Shown piece by piece: positions 9,001 through 18,000 of a stretch of 64,000 bases of DNA. This DNA is from Pirellulaceae bacterium (GTDB lineage Bacteria > Planctomycetota > Planctomycetia > Pirellulales > Pirellulaceae), in the NCBI GenBank assembly GCA_023382975.1, contig JAHDXO010000026.1, positions 47,087 to 111,086 on the forward strand. Direction: 5' to 3'. The notes beneath the pieces are model-generated. The model was not told the origin of the DNA, did no database searches, and was given only the letters and a program-made list of their open reading frames with translations. Each line of letters starts with the position of its first letter. The first letter of the stretch is position 1. A program made the position numbers and the translations under genes.

Positions 9001-9682
9001 TCGCCGGCTGCTTGCGGTAGATTGCGGCTTCCTGGACGCCAAACTCTACGATCTGGACGATGGCAACAAAGTCCGCGGAACCTTCCAGCACCGGCATCTG
9101 GACCACGTCGCGATCAGCCCGGATGCGAGCTGGATGGTAACGGCGACGTGGAAGGGACGAGGGGTAGTCGTCTGGGATCTGGAGGACGGCAAACTCGGCC
9201 GCAACTTGGCGCCGGAGGTGGGCAGCGCGACCCCCGCGTTCAGTCCCGACGGGCGGTGGTTGGCGGTCAGCGACGGATACGCGTATTATCTGTGGGAAGT
9301 CGGCACGTGGCGGCTGGTTCACCGCATCGAGCGCGACCATCAGGACGGCTGGCCCGGGCCGGTAGCGTTCTCGCGCGACGGCTGCCTGTTGGCCGTCCCG
9401 CACACTCGTTACGTGGCGCAGTTGATCGATCCGCAAACCGGCAAGACGCTGGGCATTCTCGAAACGCCAGGTTCCAGTAGCCTGTCCGGCTACGCCTTCA
9501 GCGCCGACAACCGCTATCTGGCCATCGCCGATGCAGACAACATCCAACTATGGGATCTCAACGCCGTCCAACGGGAACTGGAAAGCCTCCAGATTCCCTG
9601 GCCCGCGAAAAGGAGACATTCCACTTTGCACGAAGTCGCAGGCATCACAAGCGACGACTCCAGGCCCAACGCAGGCCATTGA
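6065..9682 (+). CDS. Membrane Ser/Thr protein kinase with C-terminal WD40 propeller
   Basis: 1205 residues, translationally coupled to the sigma-factor gene. The kinase domain covers about 94-425: glycine loop G-R-G-G-M-G-V-V-Y at 102-110, Lys124 in V-A-L-K, H-R-D at 283-285, D-F-G at 303-305 and A-P-E at 328-330, so it should be active. A charged insert of about 70 residues (around 188-258) sits in the middle of the kinase domain. One hydrophobic helix lies at about 446-471, then a coiled-coil-like stretch, then repeated W-D / F-S-P-D-G units typical of WD40 blades up to the end. The last 25 residues look foreign to the family: the chain leaves the propeller at P-W-P-A-K and runs through a dispersed element to a stop. 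Downstream DNA stays in the same frame and encodes another kinase piece. Confidence 0.92.
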   Translation: MTVIGPVRPSHETRLPATERLDIEQVAEEYLERRRHGEKPSVDEYARRYPELADEIRELFPTLAMLEDCASAGGKPTGSPPGDDWRLLSEPIGEYRIIREIGRGGMGVVYEAEHQTLRRRVALKLLPRDAAAHPSSLARFLREARAAGRMHHSNIVSVFEVGVHHDRHFYAMQYIHGQNLDAVIEELRQLRRLERTRQGLDATQPDQVASDPRGELGRTVAGDLLTGEFRQPREEDAAEPPVSTSSEFTKDGNSNEGYFQRVARVGLQVAEALDYAHRHGILHRDIKPSNLILDTSGTVWVTDFGLAKQEGDDFTHTGDVVGTLRYMAPERLQGRGDARSDLYSLGLTLYELITLRPALDSSDRAGLIRQIESDNPPPLRQLAPQVPRDLETIVLKTIEKSPAHRYRSAAELAEDLRLFLADRPILARRSLWAERVWRWCRRNPVPALLASCVGALLLLLAVGSLAFAVLATRQSQRLATETRRAIQAEEQAVLAKDEAVRRLYEARLGQARAGRWSARLGQHFETLASLRQAAEILPTLRLDAVVEEQQRQILRNEAIAALPLIDLRESRRWEIPDDAVTTVALPPDYSVYAISDQEGNLTVRQVADDVPLARLPGPGHRAWSLMFSPDGRYLAGKFHRGTPDPTPPMVRVWDWRANQLLIEESQELNRARMAFRGDGGELVLGMDYPEVRRYELPSGKIVHRHRGRSDPTDLCWDPTGTKIAVAYLGTGPVEILERGTDESQFIQVAPNVNAIAWSPDGTMLAMGTAQGRIHLVHDQAPHRAARRLEGHLSNVVQLCFNHGGDLLLSRSWDSTSRLWRVATGQQVLQFDAMLETMPLLGTGFRHDDRQLALASGKAAFGLRDVASGGPLRILSVAGNTPARSNVQFHPARPELLASSTADGVELWDAGMGCRVKVLAAPRAWSAVFSPDGSGLFSSSASGVQFWPLADASVPLDELQVGDPQTIVPANTERIDLAVHRRLLAVDCGFLDAKLYDLDDGNKVRGTFQHRHLDHVAISPDASWMVTATWKGRGVVVWDLEDGKLGRNLAPEVGSATPAFSPDGRWLAVSDGYAYYLWEVGTWRLVHRIERDHQDGWPGPVAFSRDGCLLAVPHTRYVAQLIDPQTGKTLGILETPGSSSLSGYAFSADNRYLAIADADNIQLWDLNAVQRELESLQIPWPAKRRHSTLHEVAGITSDDSRPNAGH
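9607..9625 (+). repeat. Second copy of the GAAAAGG...GACATTC element, inside the kinase C-terminus
   Basis: GAAAAGGAGACATTCCACT matches 4431-4452. It marks the point where the kinase chain leaves its expected family ending, close to the junction with the kinase fragment. Confidence 0.4.
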
Positions 9683-10720
9683 CCGCCGCGACCGATCGCC
9701 GACGCCTGCGAGTTGGTCCGTCAAGTCGCGTTCGGCCTCCTGCATGCCCACGAGCACGCTTCGGTGCATCGCGACATCAGGCCGTCGAACCTGATCCTGG
9801 ATCGTGGCCGCGTATCCAGCGGCGACCCGGCGTCCCGTCCTCAACCGCAACTGAAAATCCTCGATCTGGAGTTGGCTTTGCTTCGCGCGGAAGTGGTCAA
9901 TCCCAAGGAGATGACCGCATCCGGCCAGATGAAGGGCACCGCCGACTACATGGCGCCGGAGCAGTTCACGGACAGTCACAGCGTGGATATCCGGGCCGAC
10001 ATCTACTCGCTCGGATGTACCTTGTACAAACTGCTCAGCGGTCACGCGCCGTTCGACGACGCCAGGTACAACACGCCTATGGAACGGCTGCTGGGCCGCC
10101 TGACCGACCCGCCCAAGCCGATCCGGGCTTTGCGGCCCGAGATCCCCGCGGCGTTAGCGGCCTTGATCGACCGGCAGGTGGGCCCACTCGAATCGTTCAC
10201 CAATGGGAATCTGATCGAGTCGTTGTCGTTGTCCCCCGGCGGTGACCGATTGCTGGTCGGGGAAGGCTACGGCTGGATGTTCCTTCGCGACGAGGAGCGA
10301 GGCCAGAAAACTCTGCTGGGTCAGAACCTCGGCCAGTGGTACAATCGCGGGCCGCAGTGGCTCCCCGACGGCCGCCGGTTCGTGGGCGCAGATCTGGGCC
10401 GGGTGCAGACGTTCGACGTGGGCACTAACCGCCGCCTCGGTACGTTGTTCCCGAGGATCGAGGGCGACAAGAAGTCGAATTGGCTGTGCGTCAGCCCCGA
10501 GGGCCACTACCGCGGTGGGCCGTTGGATCGCCCGGCCAGTCCGGAACAGCCCGACGAAGGCACCGATCCCGCCGGCTTGGCCGAGGTCGAACAGCATATC
10601 GTCTACGTCGCTCAACTCGACGACGGCTCGAACGTCACCTTCTCGCCCGAAGAATTCCGCGCCAAGTTCGGTTGGCAGAACGATCCCAACAAAGCCCGCC
10701 TGCTGCAACTTGACCAGTGA
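9683..10720 (+). pseudogene. Remnant of a second Ser/Thr kinase/WD40 gene
   Basis: The frame follows the upstream kinase's TGA directly and without a shift. It starts mid-domain with A-D-A-C-E-L-V-R-Q-V, so the glycine loop and catalytic Lys are missing. It retains H-R-D-I-R-P-S-N (usual Lys changed to Arg), D-L-E in place of D-F-G, and A-P-E. The kinase part stops after about 160 residues, and the chain jumps to the end of a WD40 region, closing with S-P-E-G-H-Y-R-G and F-G-W-Q-N-D-P, a familiar ending in planctomycete proteins of this kind. Two internal deletions therefore best explain it. The longest frame with a start codon begins at TTG 9713. A regulatory pseudokinase is possible but less likely, given the missing N-lobe and missing membrane helix. 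Confidence 0.7.
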
Positions 10721-10844
10721 CCCCGCGGCGGGCAGACGCGGCCGGTCTCCGCCACGAGCCAGCATTACGCGCTGGATCAATCGCCCGAACCGCCTTGGCC
10801 AAAGAGTTGTTCCACAACCGTGCGCAGGTCGCGATGTCCATGAG

Positions 10845-11084
10845 TTATTCTTCGCAAAGTCGTCGGCGGACTCCGTCGAAATCGGCCTCGCGCAGTTCAC
10901 CACGGTCGGCCATGTCCAACGAGACCGCAACTTCCTTCCGCATACGCTCGTCGTCGTCCAGGACCGGCACGGCTGCTCGCAGGATATCGGCAACTAGGTC
11001 CTGTTCGTTCGCAAAACGGCCGCGCGCTACGGCTGCCGCGACAAGCGGTTGCAGTTCAAACGGAATTTCGACAGTCATGGGCAT
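10845..11084 (-). CDS. ParD/CopG-like antitoxin without a toxin partner
   Basis: 79 residues from ATG 11084, eight bases after AGGAG; two other ATGs (11090 and 11078) are nearby. The N-terminus (T-V-E-I-P-F-E-L-Q-P-L-V-A-A-A-V-A-R-G-R-F-A-N-E) has the beta strand and first helix expected of ribbon-helix-helix proteins. The rest (V-A-D-I-L-R-A-A, then a charged helix ending R-R-R-L-C-E-E) fits ParD-type antitoxins that bind a ParE toxin and repress their own operon. The toxin gene normally follows on the same strand, but below 10845 there is only the decayed kinase on the other strand. It is therefore an orphan, either a relic or a regulator acting elsewhere. Confidence 0.6.
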   Translation of the reverse strand: MPMTVEIPFELQPLVAAAVARGRFANEQDLVADILRAAVPVLDDDERMRKEVAVSLDMADRGELREADFDGVRRRLCEE

Positions 11085-11189
11085 GGGCATTTCTCCTTCC
11101 ACGGTTGTGCCACTCTATGGCAGGAACTCTCAACGGTCAAACAGAATGGGACGGATGTCCGTCCGATTCGCCCGAGCGGCGTGTACAAG

Positions 11190-11450
11190 TCATGTCGTGT
11201 CTAGCTCACTGCCATAGACATCTTCTGAGGTGAAACTCTGGCTGCACCTTACCGATGGCCAGCCTGTCTGCTGGTCAATGGTCAGATGCGCAGATCCAGG
11301 TTCCTCCGAAGTCGAATTCGGCGGGAAGTTGTCGACGAGTGTTCGGCGCAGAACCCGGTTCACCACCGCACCCACCGTGCTGTGTTCTCGGCGGGCCAAC
11401 GTCTGGGCCACCGCGTAAACATCGCGTTCAAGATCGATCGTCTGGGTCAT
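11190..11450 (-). CDS. VapB-like antitoxin, orphan
   Basis: 86 residues from ATG 11450; a longer frame reaches 11552, but its extra 34 residues are not antitoxin-like. No good ribosome site precedes the chosen start. The start T-Q-T-I-D-L-E-R-D-V-Y-A-V-A-Q-T-L-A-R-R-E followed by V-G-A-V-V-N-R-V-L-R-R-T-L matches the ribbon-helix-helix half of VapB-type antitoxins. The tail G-W-P-S-V... S-E-D-V-Y resembles the toxin-binding part, but somewhat eroded. A VapC gene would be expected immediately after it (below 11190 on this strand); instead the next gene is the ParD-like antitoxin, 105 bases away. Both look like survivors of toxin-antitoxin loci. Confidence 0.45.
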   Translation of the reverse strand: MTQTIDLERDVYAVAQTLARREHSTVGAVVNRVLRRTLVDNFPPNSTSEEPGSAHLTIDQQTGWPSVRCSQSFTSEDVYGSELDTT

Positions 11451-12019
11451 GGTGCCATTATCGAACTGACCGTCCGTTTCGTCAACAACGTCCAAACTCC
11501 CGTCGCGAGTCATCATCGCCGTCACGGAGAATCCGGCATCAAGAGTCCACACTCAGGACTCCTGATCCGCAACCAGACGAAATGAGGAACTCGGGCAAAT
11601 CGCTCACAGCGACCGGCGAATCAAGTGGTACCGATAAAAACGCAAAGAAGCAGAGAGCGCAGAGAATTCGTCCTTTGCGCTCTTCGTTACTCTGCGTTCT
11701 AGGTTCAAGGCATTTTCCGGCCGGATCAGGAGTCCTGACACTCGACACCTAACTGGGCTCGCCAAAGCTGCGCTAGTCGTTGATCGAAGCTGCCCTTTGT
11801 GCCGAACAGACGGAAATTTCGGACTTTTCCGGGAATGCGGTTGTGGCCGAGGAGGCCGCGTTGGGCAAAAGTCGCCTTGCGGCGCGGAAATTTCGTTCCA
11901 TTCTCTCGGAAAATCAAGCAGAATAAAGCAGTCTGCTGGCGGCCGGTTGCGCGATGTTCGCAGACGGCCGTTGCGGGTTTGACCCTTCTCCCTGTTGGCT
12001 TTTCAAGAATTGTCCGGCG
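11451..12019. other. Intergenic stretch of about 570 bases with repeats
   Basis: No protein-like frame was found. The stretch contains an imperfect inverted repeat (11639-11698) and two copies of CGGAAATTTCG (11811-11821 and 11884-11894) ahead of the large membrane-protein gene. Confidence 0.55.
11639..11698. repeat. Imperfect inverted repeat with 26-base arms
   Basis: Arms 11639-11664 and 11673-11698 pair at 20 of 26 positions, with AACGCA at the outer end and AGAGCGCA inside. The CGCAGAG-rich composition resembles dispersed intergenic repeats of many bacteria. It could also end transcripts. Confidence 0.5.
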
Positions 12020-15000
12020 ATGGAAGAATTTGCGGGCATTGCATGCGTGCTGCTGGTTGTCCTGACCTTCGTCACGGTCGTCGGACACGGTATGTGGCTG
12101 GTCCTCGCGGCCCTGTTTCGCTGGCTTGCGGTCGAGCCGGTCGAGCCGCTTTCGCGAAGCCGCAATGACTGGCGAGACGATCTGCAAGCGGCCTACCGGC
12201 AACTGGAGTCGCTGCGAGGTCACGAACTGTTGGACGCCGACCATCTGCGAATGTTGCAGGAGCGGCTGCGAGCGTTCGAACGGAAGATGCTGGCTCAAGA
12301 GTCGAGAGCTTCGCTCGGATTGCGTCCCGAGATGCCCGCGGCTTCCGAAGCGGCCGTCGATTCCGCGGCTTCGCGCGCACCGTCGTCGGGCATTCCTACC
12401 ATACCGCCGGAACCGATGGCCGATGTGATCGAGGCGATCCTGGTCGAGCCCGAAGCGGCTACGCCACCGCCCGCGGCTGCCGTGCCGCCCGTGAAAGAAA
12501 CGGTCGCGTCACCGCCCACTGCAACAGAGGTGTCTCCGCGTCCCGTTCATCCGCTGGACCGCGAGTATCCCGATCAGCGGCGTCAGCCGTCGCGCGCCCG
12601 CCGCGCCCTGGCCGATGTGTTCCAATCGTTCATGGCCGAGAAGAACATCCGCTGGGGCGAGTTGGTAAGCGGATTGCTGATCGTCGGCAGCGCGGTGGGA
12701 TTGGTGATCAGTCTGCGGACAACGCTGCGGGACACGATCCCGTATTTCCCGGCCTTGATCTTCCTGATGATCACGCTGGCGATCTACGGGGCCGGGATGT
12801 ACACGCTGCGCCGCTGGAATCTGCAGGCGACCAGCCGCGGCGTGCTGATCATCGCCCTGTTGCTGTCGCCCCTGAACTTCGTGGCCGCGATCGTGTTGTC
12901 CGGTCCCGATCAGCGGCCGGTGACCGATCCGTGGTACTTGGGCGCGGTAGCATTGGGCCTGTTGGTGTGCGGCGGGATCACGTATTCGGGCGGCCGAGCG
13001 TTGATCGGCGCCGGGTGGTGGCGACTGACGACCGCGGTTCTGGCCACATCGATGGGTCAGTTGATCGTCGACCGTCAGACGGATCTTCCGTTGACTGCCG
13101 GGGGCACGTCGCTGCTGTTGGGCTTGCCTTTGGCCGGATATCTGGCGGCCGTGGTGACGCAGATCCTGCGCGCGGCGGCTTGGCCGCGATTGTCGGCCCG
13201 GCGCGCCCAGCAGATCTTCATTGTCCTGGGCGTGGCGACGTTCAGTTTCTTGGCGCCCGTCGCGCTGTTCCTTTCCCACGCCGATCCGTTGCGCGACGGA
13301 GTGGCGAGCCTGGCGCCGGTATTGAGTGTCGTGGCAGGCGTGATCCTGGTGGCAGGGCTGTTGGTGCAGCAGCGAACCGAAGCGAGGGCGCTGGCAGCGC
13401 TGCGGACCGGCGGAACCTGGTTGGCGGTCGCGGGCGCCATGTTGATGGTCTCCGCGCTGGTCCTGGCTTGGCCGCGTCCGGATCTATTGATCGTCGTCGG
13501 GCTGGTCAATTTTACTGCGCTGGCCGTGTTGGCGGTCGGGGGCCGGTTGCCCGTGCTGCACGCGCCGGCAGTCGGCTGCCTGGCGTTAGCCGCGCTTGTC
13601 GGCTTCCACGTCTGGCAAGCCAACGTGGCTTGGAGCGGCGAACCGGACAGCAAGAATCTGGTCCAGTGGCTGCTGGCGGGGCGCAGCGGGCTGGTGCTGC
13701 TGCTATTGAGCGTGTTGAGCGCAGCGGTCGCAACGGTCTGGGACCGGTTTGGCCGTCGGGCGGAAGGTCTCGCCTATCTGGCCGCCAGCGGCGGCCTGGG
13801 TGGATTGAGCTTGCTGGTGGCGTGCTGGGCGGGTTTCATCTTACAGACGGACACGCCGCTGACGACGCCAATCTTCGCTTTCTACGCGGTGGCGGCATTG
13901 GCGGCCGCATGGGCACTCGGTCGCCGCGGATCGGAGTATCCGCAAGCACAGCAAGGGCTGGCGGGACTGGCAACGGTGCTGTGGTTCGTGGCGTGGTTCC
14001 ACGCGGTTGGGCGGAACGAGGTCTGTATCGCTTGGCTGTCGGAGTGGCTGATCGAGCCCGATCGGCCGTGGACGCTGGCGCTGGTCGCTCATTCGTTGTC
14101 CACCGCGCTGGCGGCGTTGGTGATTGCTGCGCCGACGCTGCGTCCGAGGAAGGCAGAGACGACGGAGCCAGTCCCAGCTCCGTTGATCCCGGCGTTGGCG
14201 GGCGGTGCCACGTTGTCGGCTTCGTTCGCGGTTGCCTTGGCTTTGCCGGTTGTCGACTTCGCCTTTGTTCCCGCGGCCATCTACATCGCGTGTGCTTCGG
14301 TGGCCTGGTTGGTCACCGCCGTGATCTATCGGCACCGGGGAGTGTGGAACTTCTTCCAGGCGGTGGCTTCGTTGGCGGTGGTATATGCCGTGGCCGGTTG
14401 GGACGAAGGCTGGTGGCCCATGCAGGCACGCGACCAATTCGTGCAACTGCTGCAGATGGAAACGATCGTGTTGGGGCTCTGGTGCCTGGCATGGAGTTTG
14501 TCGAGGCGGTTGCGCTCGGGGGCCGGAGACAGAGATGGCGTCCCTCTTTCTCGCACAGCAGGCGTCGGGCCCTTCGGGCAAGAGGGTTCCGTTCCGTTTT
14601 TCGTCGGCTGGGAGACCGTGGACGAGTGGCTGCTGGCCGCACTTGTCGCAGCGGTCGCGTGGCTCGCTACGTTCGCGGCTTGGCCGGGACTGTCCTGGGA
14701 GATTGGCGAACAGGTTCTGACGCCGATGGCCAACGAAACGGCAAAGACCTGGATCGCGTTGGCGATCATTGCGGCGGCGTTACTCATTTCGTTGGCGGGC
14801 GGTGCGATTGGCAAATCGCTGATCGGGTTGCTGATCACCGGCGCAGCAGGCGCGTTGCTATTGGCAACGTTCGGGCCGGTGGAATCCACGGCGTCGGCTT
14901 GGCGCTGGTGGTCCGCCGGATACGTCTTGGTGACATCCGCGGCGATCTGGTTCCGCGGGCCGATCTATGCCGCGACGCGGCGACTGCGGTGGCTCGCGCC

Positions 15001-18000
15001 CGGGGAAATCCCCGCGGCGACAACGGTGGCCGTGCGCGAGACTGCACTGCTGTTGGGCGCGGGTCCGATCATTGGGGTAACCACGGCCATTGCGATCCGG
15101 TCCTCGGCCGATTTGGCTGTGGGTGCGGTGCCGGCGGATTCGTTCTTCGGGCGACTGGGCATGACGGTCTCGTATGCGGCGCCGTTGGTGGTTTTGGTGG
15201 CCGTGCTGTTGGGACACGCGTTGCGCGAGCGGCGTCCGCTGTTCGCCGTGGCCGGATCGCTGGTCTTGCAGTATGTCGTGTCGCTCGGCTTCCTGTTGCA
15301 GGTGTCGCCGGACAAAGCGGGTTTCGCGGCCGGGCTGCTGCAATGGAACTTGGCAGCGCTGGCCGGATACTCGCTGGTGTGGCTTGCGTTGCGGCGGCGA
15401 ATCCGGCCCGAGGGCGCATCGGGACGCGACGTGATGCTCGGCGGGCAGGTCCAGGTGACCCTGGGGGTGCTCACGGTGCTGGGAGGCTGGGCCGCGTTGA
15501 GCGTCGCGGTGACGCCGGGCGAGCTTGGGCTGCACGGCCAGCCGCTGGGCCAGCCCTTGAGTTACGCGGCCTGGTTGGCTGCCTGTGTCGCCGCGGTCTG
15601 GCACGCCCGGTCGTGCGAGCATCGCTCGATCGATTCGCTGCTGCGCCCGGCGGTGGCCTGCGGTTGGCTGTTGGTGGCTCTGATCGCCGTGACGGTCGAT
15701 CCGCTGGACGTTTCGCGCCAGTGGCTAGCCTACCACGTTCTGACTTGCGGCGGACTTCTGCTGACCGCCGCGGTGACGACCGCTTGGTGGCGATATCCGG
15801 GAATGATTGGGGATGCGGTTGCCAGCGGCTCGGTGGTCTTTCTGTTGGGCTTCCGCGGCGGCTGGTCGGATCCGCACTGGCTAGCGCCTTGGTGGTCGGT
15901 CGCGGCGTGCGGAGCGGTCGCGGTCCAGGCGGCTGTGCTCTCGCTGCGCGGCCGCAGCCAAATCGCTGCCTACGGCTCGGCACTGGCGGCCGTCACGGCG
16001 ACGACGATCTATTGGCTTGGTCCCTTCCAGGGCCGTTGGCAACGCAACGAGGTGCAAGCGGTCTTCGAACTGATTACGGCCGATCTGGTCGCCGTGTTGG
16101 CGGCGGCAGCGGTTTGGCTCGCGGCGGAGATCTGGTGGCAGCGGCGAGGCGAGGGCAGGGGCAGGGCCGAAGAGTCTCGCGAGGCACTTCCGAATTCTCA
16201 CGAATTCGGCTACGAAAGGCAGGGGTGCGCTGGGTTGGACGAGCGGTTCCGAGGTCCGCGGCTGCATGTCGCAGCGCCGCTGTTCGCTTTGGTCTTGCTG
16301 ACGATGCTGTTCTTTACCGCGACGCTGGCCAATTCGCTGGTTGTGGCCCGGCAGGGAGCTGCGGTTGTGGATCTGGTGGGCGGCGGCGGTTGGTTGGCCG
16401 CATGGATGCTGTTGATCGTTCTGGCGGGCGCACTGTGGGATGATCGGTCCCGACACGGACTTGCCGGTTTGTACGTCGGCGGGCTGATGTTCGCCTCGCT
16501 GATCATCGACCGAGTTCGTTTAGCGCCGCCGGACTTGCTCGGCACGGTCCTGGCGACGGCGGCTGGGTATGTGATGCTGACTGGATTCCTTTGGCGCCGC
16601 GGCGCTTCGCTGGCCACCCTGGGCGCCGGCTGGGGAATTCGGGAGCCGATCGTCGGCCTGCAGCGGACGGGTGGCTGGCTGCCTGGCGCCAGCCTGCTGC
16701 TGACGCTCTGCACCGCGCTGGCGGCACTTGCTGTCGTCTCAACTTTCGAAGGCCGTTCGCTCCGCTACACGGCTGCCGCGACGCCGGCAATGCTGGCGAT
16801 GGGCATCGGCGCTTTGGCGCAGCAGCAGCGCCGCGCCCATTTCCAGATGCTCGCGTTGCTGCTGACCGGGTTGGCCACCGTCTATCTGGGCTGGGCGGAT
16901 TTGTCGCCGCGGTGGGACGAGCGAGGTTTGTTATTGCGCATGTTCCGGCTGCTGATGGCGCTGTCCGCGTTGACTTTTTTCTACGGAGCGCTGCTTCCGC
17001 GATGGTTCGAGGCGCATCATGCCTGGCGCGACAGCATCCGGCGAGCCGCTGCGACGTTCGGCGTTGCCGGCGTGGTCAGTCTGCTGGGCGTGCTTGTCAT
17101 GGAGTTCGTCGCCTTCCGGACGGGAGGCATCGCCGTGTCGGCTGAGCAAGTCGCCGCCGTCGCCGTGGTGTTGGTCGCCTTGATCGTTGGGTTGATTGCG
17201 TTGGCCCTGCAGACTGGCGGAGCCTTGCCTGCGTGGTCCGAGCGGCAGCGCATGGGTTGCGTCTACGCAGCCGAATTGGCCGCCGCGCTGTTGTTCCTCC
17301 ATCTGTATCTTTGCCGTCCCGATTGGTTTGCCGGGTTCCTGCGGCCGTACTGGCCGTATGTCGTCATGGGCGTCGCCTTTGCCGGCGTTTCGGTCGGTCA
17401 CTTGTGCCAGCGTGCCGGTCTGCGGGTGCTGTCCGAGCCGCTGGTCAGCACGGGTGCGTTCCTGCCGCTGTTGCCGGCCGTCGGGTATTGGGTGGTCGTC
17501 GCCGACGGCACGGATTACTCGCTGTTGCTGTTCGCCGCGGGGTTGATCTACGTCCTGTTGAGCATCCAGCGTCGGTCGGCGGCCAGCGCGGCCGCGGCGG
17601 TGGTCGCGGGCAACGGCGCGCTGTGGGCCTTGCTGCACGACAGTGGCTTCTCGCTGTGGCAGCAGCCGCAGTTCTGGCTGATCCCCCCGGCCGTTTCGGC
17701 CTTGATCGCCGGGCAACTGAACCGCCGTCGCTTGACCGGCGAGCAGTTGACGGCGTTGCGTTACGCCAGCATGTTGGTAATCTACGTGAGTTCGACCAGC
17801 GAGATGTTCTTGCGCGGGATCGGATCGAGCCTCTGGCCGCCGATGATCCTGGCGAGTCTGTCGGTCGCTGGGATGTTGTTGGGGATCGCGTTGCGCATCC
17901 GGGCATTCCTGTATCTGGGCGCCAGTTTCGTCTTGCTCTCGGTGGTCAGCATGGTTTGGCACGCCGCCAAGGCGATCGAACACTCCTGGCCTTGGTGGGC

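Noticed and set aside
7487..9547. Minus-strand frame of 686 codons opposite the kinase/WD40 gene
   Set aside because: The composition is unlike a folded protein, and the plus strand carries clear kinase and WD40 motifs.
12931..16443. 1170-codon frame overlapping the giant membrane-protein gene on the same strand
   Set aside because: It is Gly- and Arg-rich with no family motif, as expected for an alternate frame of GC-rich membrane-protein DNA.
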